Assembly: GCF_000701345.1 (NCBI RefSeq)
Contig: NZ_JNIJ01000010.1
Coordinates: forward strand, 62,001-126,000
Direction: 5' to 3'
DNA: 64,000 nucleotides
Source of the DNA: Bradyrhizobium sp. URHD0069
GTDB lineage: Bacteria; Pseudomonadota; Alphaproteobacteria; Rhizobiales; Xanthobacteraceae
Below, one piece after another: positions 57,924 through 64,000 of this stretch; position 1 is the first letter of the stretch; the number at the start of each line of letters is the position of its first letter. The notes below the pieces were generated by a model. It saw nothing but the letters and a program-made list of their open reading frames with translations, was not told where the DNA came from and did not search any database. Made by a program: the position numbers and the translations under genes.

Positions 57924-60900
57924 ATGAATTCGCGCGTATCGTGGAGTGTTGAGAGCATCGATCCATCCGTCCGCGAGCGGGCTGAGGCCGCCGCGCGCCG
58001 TGCCGGAATGTCCTTGAACGACTGGCTCAATTCCACCATCGGCGATTCCACGCCTCCCAATTTTCGCGTGCCGCCGGATCAACGGCCGATGCCGCCGGGC
58101 CAGCAGACACGGGACGTCGCGGACATTCACCAGCGGCTGGATTCGATCACCCGGCAGATCGAACAGATCTCGCGCCCCGCGCCGCGCAACGATGCGCCGC
58201 GTGGCGAGCCGGGCGTCGCCCGGCAGTTGAACGATGCCATCTCGCGCCTCGATGCGCGCCTGTCGCAGATCTCAAACTCTGCGCCGGCGAAGCAAATTCA
58301 GGTTCAGAACCCGCAACGCCAGGCCGAGATGGTCGAGCGCGCGGCGGCCCACGTCTATCGCCCCTCTCCTCCGCTCAGCCCGGGCTCGCTTGACTTCGCG
58401 ATTGCAGAAATCGCTGCGCGCCAGAACGAACTTGATCATGCTGCGCCACGGCCGATGCCGCCGCGCAGCCCGCCACCGGCGCCGCCCGCGATGGCTCCGG
58501 CAGCGCCGGCGGGTCCGGATTTTTCGACGCTCGAGCGCCATCTGGTCAAGATTACAAGCCAAATCGAAGCATTGCAGCGTCCCGACGGCATCGAGCAATC
58601 GATCGCCGCGTTCCGCAGGGAACTGACGGAAATTCGTCACGCTATTACCGAAGCGATGCCGCGCCGGGCGATCGAATCGATCGAGAGCGAAATTCGCTCG
58701 CTGTCCCGCCGCATTGACGAGACCCGCCAAAACGGCAGCGACGGCCAGGCGCTGGCCGGCATCGAGCGCGCGCTCAGCGACATTCGTGAAGTGTTGCGTT
58801 CGCTGACGCCTGCGGAGCAACTGGCTGGCTACGACGAGGCAATCCGCAATCTTGGCGCCAAGCTGGATCTGATCGTGCGCGCCAACGACGATCCCTCAAC
58901 GGTCCAACAGTTGGAAGGCGCGATCGCCGCACTCCGCACGATCGTCTCCAACGTCGCCTCCAACGACGCGCTGGCGCGGCTCAGCGACGATGTGCACACG
59001 CTGTCGTCCAAGGTCGACCAGCTTACCCGCTCCGAGAGCCATGGCGATTCGTTCGCGATCTTGGAACAGCGCATCGCCGCACTGACCTCGAGCCTGGAAA
59101 GCCGCGAACGGCCGGCGGTCAGCGAGAGCACCGAGCATCTCGAGAGCGCATTGCGCGCGCTGTCCGACCGCATCGACCGCATGCCGGTCGGCAACGACAG
59201 CGCTTCCGCATTCGCCCACCTCGAACAGCGCGTATCCTATTTGCTCGAGCGCCTCGAAGCGTCCGATCACCGCACCGGCAACCTCGGACGGGTCGAGGGC
59301 GCGCTGCAGGACATTCTGCGCCATCTCGAAACCCAGCACGCGATCTTTGCCGCCTCGGTCGAGCGGAGCCGCGCCGCTGCCGAGCCGGCCGACAGCGGCC
59401 TGGTCGATATCGTCAAGCGCGAATTGTCCGACATCCGTTTCAACCAGTCGGAAACCGATCGCAACACCCAGGATTCGCTCGAAGCCGTTCACAACACGCT
59501 CGGACACGTGGTCGATCGGCTGGCGATGATCGAAGGCGATCTGCGCGCAGTCCGCACCGCACCGGTTACCCCGCAGCCGGAAACGCCGTCGCCTCAAGTC
59601 GCTCCGCCGCAGACGCCCGTCCCCCGCGTCGCGATGACGCCGCAACCAAAGCCTGAATTGCCGAATCCTGCGGCGGCACAAGCGCATTTTGCTGCAGCCC
59701 CCCGGGAATTCCAAGCCGCACCGCCATCGATGCCGGCTGCCGCGCCCGTGGCGGCAAGGGCCATCAGTGAAATTCTGGAGCCGCATACGGCGTCGCGCAC
59801 CGCAATCGAACCGGAGCTGCCGCCCGATCACCCCCTCGAACCGGGAACGCGGCCGACCGGGCGGGCGGCTTCGCCATCGGAGCGCATTGCGGCTTCCGAA
59901 AGCGCCATCAGTGAAATTCCGGCCAGCGCGCGTGAGCCGGCCAGCACATCAAGCTTCATCGCCGCAGCGCGCCGCGCCGCCCAGGCCGCGCAAGCCGCAC
60001 CGGCTGGCGACAAAGCCGCGCGCGGTTCACTGAAATCCGCAAGCGACACGGCCAAGCAGCCATCGACGATCACGTCCAAGATTCGCTCGCTGCTGGTTGG
60101 CGCGAGCGTGGTCGTGATCGTGCTCGGCTCGTTCAAGATGGCGATGACGCTGCTCGACAGCGGCAGCGCGCCGCCGCTGCCTGCGATGGAAAATTCGAGC
60201 GAGCCGCAATCTTCGGATCAATCGCCCGCTGATGACAAAGCCAAGCCGGCGATGCCGGCTCCGGTGGCGCCTTCGATGACCTCGCCGACACCGATCGGGC
60301 GGCAATCGCTCAATAGCGCCGCACCGAATGGCGCCGATGGCACCGCTTCCGTCGCTATTCCGCAGACCACGGCTGCGCTGGCCGCCTTGTCTATCTCCGG
60401 CAGCGATATCACCGGCACGATTGCGGCCATGCAGGCCACGTCGGCCAGCCGAAAACTCGGCCTCGTGCAAGTCCCGCACACCGAAAGGCTGCCGGAGGCG
60501 ATCGGCGGCCCAGTACTGCGGGCGGCGGCGCTGAAGGGCGATCCCACGGCGGCCTATGAGATCGGGGTGCGCTTCGCCGAGGGCAAAGGCGTCGCTTCGA
60601 ATTTCGACGAGGCGGCGAAATGGTATGACCGCGCCGCGCAAGCCGGCGTGGTGCCGGCGATCTTCAGGCTTGGGACCCTCTACGAAAAGGGCCTCAGCGT
60701 GAAAAAGGACGTCGATATCGCGCGACGCTACTATCTGCAGGCCGCCGAGCGCGGAAACGCCAAGGCGATGCATAACCTGGCCGTGCTCGATGCCGACGGC
60801 GGCGGCAAGGGCGCCGACTACAAGAACGCGGCGCAATGGTTTCGCAAGGCGGCCGATCGCGGCGTCGCCGACAGCCAGTTCAACCTCGGCATCCTGTACG

Positions 60901-61196
60901 CCCGCGGCATCGGCGTCGAACAGAATCTCGCCGAGTCCTTCAAATGGTTCAGCCTGGCGGCGACGCAGGGCGACGCGGACTCCGCGCGCAAACGTGACGA
61001 CATCGCCAAGCGCCTCGACGCCCAGTCGCTTGCAGCGGCGAAGCTTGCGATCCAGACCTTCACGCCAGAATCCCAGCCCGATGACGCTATCAACGCGGCG
61101 ACCCCAACCGGCGGATGGGACAGCGCACCGATCCAGCCGCCTGTAGCAAAGCCCACAGCGAAGCCGGCCTCGATCAAGCGGGCCGCCGCCCGTTAA
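57924..61196 (+). CDS. coiled-coil / single-TM / Sel1-repeat protein, PodJ-like
   Basis: A 1090-residue protein. It starts with a conserved helical patch (SVRERAEAAARRAGMSLNDWL), continues as a Pro/Ala-rich and coiled-coil cytoplasmic part to about residue 700, has one membrane helix (about 722-742, LLVGASVVVIVLG) and then a low-complexity linker and at least four Sel1-like repeats (about 871-1035, e.g. AAYEIGVRFAEGKGVASNFDEAAKWYDRAA). The layout is that of Caulobacter PodJ, a polar scaffold with periplasmic Sel1 repeats. Start at 57924 (GGACGA upstream); 57816 is an alternative. A polarity or cell-envelope role is inference. Confidence 0.88.
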   Translation: MNSRVSWSVESIDPSVRERAEAAARRAGMSLNDWLNSTIGDSTPPNFRVPPDQRPMPPGQQTRDVADIHQRLDSITRQIEQISRPAPRNDAPRGEPGVARQLNDAISRLDARLSQISNSAPAKQIQVQNPQRQAEMVERAAAHVYRPSPPLSPGSLDFAIAEIAARQNELDHAAPRPMPPRSPPPAPPAMAPAAPAGPDFSTLERHLVKITSQIEALQRPDGIEQSIAAFRRELTEIRHAITEAMPRRAIESIESEIRSLSRRIDETRQNGSDGQALAGIERALSDIREVLRSLTPAEQLAGYDEAIRNLGAKLDLIVRANDDPSTVQQLEGAIAALRTIVSNVASNDALARLSDDVHTLSSKVDQLTRSESHGDSFAILEQRIAALTSSLESRERPAVSESTEHLESALRALSDRIDRMPVGNDSASAFAHLEQRVSYLLERLEASDHRTGNLGRVEGALQDILRHLETQHAIFAASVERSRAAAEPADSGLVDIVKRELSDIRFNQSETDRNTQDSLEAVHNTLGHVVDRLAMIEGDLRAVRTAPVTPQPETPSPQVAPPQTPVPRVAMTPQPKPELPNPAAAQAHFAAAPREFQAAPPSMPAAAPVAARAISEILEPHTASRTAIEPELPPDHPLEPGTRPTGRAASPSERIAASESAISEIPASAREPASTSSFIAAARRAAQAAQAAPAGDKAARGSLKSASDTAKQPSTITSKIRSLLVGASVVVIVLGSFKMAMTLLDSGSAPPLPAMENSSEPQSSDQSPADDKAKPAMPAPVAPSMTSPTPIGRQSLNSAAPNGADGTASVAIPQTTAALAALSISGSDITGTIAAMQATSASRKLGLVQVPHTERLPEAIGGPVLRAAALKGDPTAAYEIGVRFAEGKGVASNFDEAAKWYDRAAQAGVVPAIFRLGTLYEKGLSVKKDVDIARRYYLQAAERGNAKAMHNLAVLDADGGGKGADYKNAAQWFRKAADRGVADSQFNLGILYARGIGVEQNLAESFKWFSLAATQGDADSARKRDDIAKRLDAQSLAAAKLAIQTFTPESQPDDAINAATPTGGWDSAPIQPPVAKPTAKPASIKRAAAR

Positions 61197-61418
61197 TCTG
61201 AATCATTCACCACATTAGAATGACGCGTTGCGCCAAAAAAGCCACTGGCCCGCGGATTCTTTAGTCCCTCCGACGGACGATTTCGGTTATGCAAGGGCGC
61301 GGTATTTGATCCGCGCTCGCGCGTATTCCGCAAAAAGCGGGCTGGAAGACGCTCGATTTAGAAACCATGCCGTGAGCGGTTTCGGCCAGCCTCACGGCTA
61401 ATTCCAAAGCGAACGCGC

Positions 61419-62345
61419 GTGCAGCTTTACCTTCCGATCGCCGACATTCCGGTCAATGTTTTCCTCATCCTGGCGATGGGCGCGGCCGTAGGTTTCGTGT
61501 CCGGCATGTTCGGCATCGGCGGCGGGTTTTTGATGACCCCGCTGTTGATCTTCGTCGGCATCGCGCCCGCAGTGGCGGTCGCTTCGGTCGCGAGCCACAT
61601 TGCGGCTTCGTCGTTTTCCGGCGCGATATCCTACTGGCGCCGCCGCGCCATCGATCCGGCGCTGGCGCTGGTGTTATTGTGCGGCGGCACCATCGGCACC
61701 GCGCTCGGCGTCTGGACCTTCACGCTCTTACGCTCGCTCGGCCAACTCGATCTGATGATCGCGCTGTCCTATGTCGTGCTGCTCTCCACCGTCGGCGCCC
61801 TGATGTTCTGGGAAGGGCTGCGCGCGATACTGCGCGTACGGCGCGGCGTGGCTATTCCGATGCGCCGGTCGGGGAGCCACGGCTGGATCCACGGACTGCC
61901 GTTGAAGATGCGGTTCAAACGCTCCAAGATCTATCTGTCGGTGATTCCGGTCGTGGTCGTTGGCGTGGTCATCGGCTTCATCGGCGCGGTAATGGGCATC
62001 GGCGGCGGCTTCATCCTGATCCCGATTATGATCTATCTGTTGCGGGTGCCGACCTCGACCGTGATCGGCACCTCCATGGTGCTGACGCTGGTGACCATGG
62101 CGTTCGCCACCATGCTTCACGCGGTCACCAATCATCTGGTCGATGCCGTGCTGGCGCTGATCCTGATGGTCGGCGGTGTGACCGGCGCGCAGTTCGGCGC
62201 CCGCGCCGGTCAGAAAATCCGTGGCGAACATCTGCGGCTATTGCTCGGGCTGTTAATTCTTGCGGTCGGAATCCGCTTCGCGATCGAGCTGGTGATCCGT
62301 CCTGACGATCTCTTCACTATTCGGGAACTCGGAGGCGCCGCATGA
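61419..62345 (+). CDS. TauE/SafE family sulfite/sulfonate exporter-like permease
   Basis: A 308-residue membrane protein with about eight helices and the two internal repeats of the TauE/SafE (DUF81) family: GFVSGMFGIGGGFLMTPLLIFVGI and GFIGAVMGIGGGFILIPIMIYLL. Family members export sulfite or sulfoacetate or move other small anions. A GTG start at 61419 is used. Overlaps the next gene by ATGA; the pairing with a TIGR02186-type protein is regular in alphaproteobacteria and suggests one functional unit. Confidence 0.9.
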   Translation: MQLYLPIADIPVNVFLILAMGAAVGFVSGMFGIGGGFLMTPLLIFVGIAPAVAVASVASHIAASSFSGAISYWRRRAIDPALALVLLCGGTIGTALGVWTFTLLRSLGQLDLMIALSYVVLLSTVGALMFWEGLRAILRVRRGVAIPMRRSGSHGWIHGLPLKMRFKRSKIYLSVIPVVVVGVVIGFIGAVMGIGGGFILIPIMIYLLRVPTSTVIGTSMVLTLVTMAFATMLHAVTNHLVDAVLALILMVGGVTGAQFGARAGQKIRGEHLRLLLGLLILAVGIRFAIELVIRPDDLFTIRELGGAA

Positions 62346-63124
62346 ACGCGCGCACCTCATTCGGCGCTGTGCTGGTGCTCAGCACGATTTTCGCTGTCTT
62401 CCCCGCGCGCGCGGAGCGGCTGATCGTGTCGGTCTCGAACCATCGGGTCACCGTCACGCCGAACTATTCCGGCGAAGAACTCGTGCTGTTCGGCTCGGTC
62501 GAAAAGGACGCGTCCACGCCGGCCAGCCGTACCAATTACGATCTCGTGGTGACCGTCTCCGGCCCGCGCGCCGATATGGTGACGCGCCGCAAGGAGCGCA
62601 AATTCGGCATTTGGATCAACACCGATTACCGGCAATTTCTGAAAGTGCCGACGTATCTCGCACTGTTTTCCAACCGGCCGTTTGACGCCATCGCGTCTCC
62701 GGAAGTGCAGCGGCGGCAGCAGCTCGGTCTCAACAATGTGCTGCTCACCCAGCGCGTCGGGCCCGACTATGCCGACGTGGTGCCGAACGATCCGTTCCGC
62801 AGCGCCTTCGTGCGGCTGCGCTCCGAACACGGCCTCTATCGCGAGGCGACCTCCGCGGTGACATTCCTGACCCCGACCTTGTTTCGTACCGGCATTCCGC
62901 TTCCGGCCGAAGTGCCTATCGGCACCTATGATGTCGAGATCAAGCTGTTTTCCAATGGCGCGCTGGTGACGCGGACCGAAAGCGCGTTTGAAATCGTCAA
63001 GGTCGGCTTTGAACAGTTCGTCGCCACCACCGCCCGTCAGAACGGCTTCATCTATGGACTGTTCACGGCATTCATGGCGCTGATGACCGGGTGGATGGCC
63101 TCGATCGTCTTCCGCAAGGACTAG
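62342..63124 (+). CDS. TIGR02186 family membrane-anchored protein
   Basis: A 260-residue protein with a signal peptide (about 1-24, ending ARA), a beta-rich exported domain (ERLIVSVSNHRVTVTPNYSGEELVLFGSVE) and a C-terminal helix (GFIYGLFTAFMALMTGWMASIVF) that would anchor it in the inner membrane. The family (TIGR02186) is of unknown function and is almost always coupled to a TauE/SafE permease, as here, so it probably is a periplasmic partner of that transporter. Confidence 0.88.
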   Translation: MNARTSFGAVLVLSTIFAVFPARAERLIVSVSNHRVTVTPNYSGEELVLFGSVEKDASTPASRTNYDLVVTVSGPRADMVTRRKERKFGIWINTDYRQFLKVPTYLALFSNRPFDAIASPEVQRRQQLGLNNVLLTQRVGPDYADVVPNDPFRSAFVRLRSEHGLYREATSAVTFLTPTLFRTGIPLPAEVPIGTYDVEIKLFSNGALVTRTESAFEIVKVGFEQFVATTARQNGFIYGLFTAFMALMTGWMASIVFRKD

Positions 63125-63150
63125 GTTCGCTGCAGGTGGAGGCGGCGCAG

Positions 63151-63861
63151 TCAATAGCAGCGCGAGGCGGCGATGGTATGCAGCCGGCGGTCGCCGAGCA
63201 CATGCGCCATGAAGCCGGGCGTCCCGAATATTTTCGCAAACGCCGTGTCGCGAATGCTGAGGCCGCCGGTATAGGCACCGAACGCCGGCATCACCGCGCG
63301 TTCGCCGTCGCAGGCAAAGCATCGCCGCTCCATCGAACGTCCGCGCGTCGACACGCGCGCTTTCGGATGCAGATGTCCGGCGATTTCGCCGGCCGCCCCG
63401 GTCGGCTCATGACGAAACGCGATCGGGCCAACAGCTACCTCGCTGGCAACCAGTCCGCCGAGATCCGATGGCAGCGCCGGATCGTGATTGCCCGAAATCC
63501 AGATCCAGTCGCGCCGCGCCTGCAGCGCCGCGATGGCATCGCGATCCACCACCGACAGCCGATCATGGGCGTCGCGGTCATGAAAACTGTCACCGAGCGC
63601 AATCACCATCCGCGGGTCGTGCCGCGCAATCACCACACTAAGTCGGCCCAGCGTCGCGACTGTATCGTAGGGCGGCAACAGCACGCCGCGCGTTGCAAAG
63701 CTGGAGCCTTTTTCCAGATGCAGATCGGAGACGACAAGCAGGCTTTGCTCTTCCCAGAACAGCGCGCCTGAGAGATCGGCGACCAAGGTCACGCCCGCGA
63801 CATTGACGGTCGTGACGCGCGCAGCGGGTTCGTCTTGCATAGATTGCGCGCGTGCCGTCAC
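63151..63861 (-). CDS. pdeM: ligase-associated DNA damage response endonuclease PdeM
   Basis: A 236-residue metallophosphoesterase with a complete binuclear site: SDLHLEKG (Asp, His), LGDSFHD (Asp), SGNHD (Asn, His) and GHLHPK (His). PdeM is the endonuclease member of a bacterial repair set with a DNA ligase D-like enzyme, an exonuclease and a helicase. GTG start at 63861 lies three bases after the stop of the preceding gene on the minus strand; ATG 63843 is an alternative. Convergent with the TIGR02186 gene. Confidence 0.9.
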   Translation of the reverse strand: MTARAQSMQDEPAARVTTVNVAGVTLVADLSGALFWEEQSLLVVSDLHLEKGSSFATRGVLLPPYDTVATLGRLSVVIARHDPRMVIALGDSFHDRDAHDRLSVVDRDAIAALQARRDWIWISGNHDPALPSDLGGLVASEVAVGPIAFRHEPTGAAGEIAGHLHPKARVSTRGRSMERRCFACDGERAVMPAFGAYTGGLSIRDTAFAKIFGTPGFMAHVLGDRRLHTIAASRCY

Positions 63862-63864
63862 CGT

Positions 63865-64000
63865 CTATCCAGTCGCCTCTTTGACGAGCTCGTCGGCGGC
63901 TTCCGCCAGCAATTCGTCGGATGCTTCGCCATAAACTGACTCGCGGCCGATTTCCAGCATCACCGGCACCGCCAGCGGCGAAACCCGGTCGAGTTCCTTG
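63865..64000 (-). CDS. C-terminus of ligase-associated DEAD/DEAH-box helicase (partial)
   Basis: The last 45 codons of a minus-strand gene that runs off the right edge. The encoded tail (LDRVSPLAVPVMLEIGRE, then YGEASDELLAEAADELV) resembles the end of the Lhr-like ligase-associated helicase normally encoded directly upstream of pdeM. Only the tail is visible, so the name rests mostly on context. Confidence 0.65.
   Translation of the reverse strand, partial: KELDRVSPLAVPVMLEIGRESVYGEASDELLAEAADELVKEATG

Overview
This 64 kb window reads as chromosomal backbone of an alphaproteobacterium of the Bradyrhizobium/Rhodopseudomonas/Nitrobacter group (Nitrobacteraceae, Hyphomicrobiales). The case rests on high GC, a C4-pathway ALA synthase, the F0 order atpI-B-E-b'-b, the cta block ctaC-D-B-coxF-G-E followed by DUF983 and SURF1 and then thrC and an M16 peptidase, an IalB protein, short OmpA/Omp31-like beta-barrel porins, and several intergenic palindrome families that I associate with Bradyrhizobium. 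No database could be searched, so all names come from motifs, length, architecture and neighbourhood.

Layout. 1-90: the 3' part of a tRNA-Thr(GGT) gene without its 5' half, probably the distal attachment site of an integrated element lying to the left. 647-4436: three-subunit membrane gluconate-2-dehydrogenase-type enzyme (Tat small subunit, GMC flavoprotein, triheme cytochrome c). 4788-5553: frameshifted porin. 5.6-6.8 kb: gene-free, packed with palindromes. 6859-16322: a block holding the quinol oxidase operon cyoABCD, a porin, a methyl-accepting chemotaxis protein and a metallo-beta-lactamase-fold protein, bounded by two inverted copies of a small exported protein gene with its leader. 16806-18035: hemA. 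18191-25816: a symporter-like hybrid sensor kinase, a LuxR-type regulator, an unknown protein and a DUF4212/SSS symporter pair, which looks like a sense-and-import unit for an organic acid. 25.9-29.1 kb: three small membrane proteins and an MHS-family transporter. 29.3-31.1 kb: YjbQ, an exported coiled-coil protein and a DsbA-fold isomerase. 31804-34352: the F0 part of ATP synthase.

34.4-45.2 kb, all on the minus strand: lipoprotein, GNAT, M16 peptidase, thrC, then the aa3 cytochrome c oxidase locus with its assembly factors. Divergent from it: ialB, tldD, lepB and a YjbR protein. 49.1-57.6 kb, minus strand: PAN-domain protein, gshA, a MarR regulator with a palindromic operator, and a three-gene fatty-acid beta-oxidation set (acyl-CoA dehydrogenase, thiolase, hydratase/dehydrogenase). 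57.9-61.2 kb: a long coiled-coil/TM/Sel1 protein with PodJ-like architecture. 61.4-63.1 kb: a TauE/SafE permease coupled to a TIGR02186-type protein. The right edge holds pdeM and the C-terminus of what is probably the ligase-associated helicase.

Functionally the window is dominated by aerobic respiration: a periplasmic dehydrogenase feeding electrons in, two terminal oxidases (quinol bo3-type and cytochrome c aa3-type), heme supply (hemA, ctaB), copper and heme insertion factors (ctaG, SURF1) and the ATP synthase membrane sector. The least ordinary observations are the island-boundary tRNA fragment, the inverted paralogue pair, a 40-bp insert interrupting two different palindrome families at the same hexamer, and the symporter/sensor cluster.
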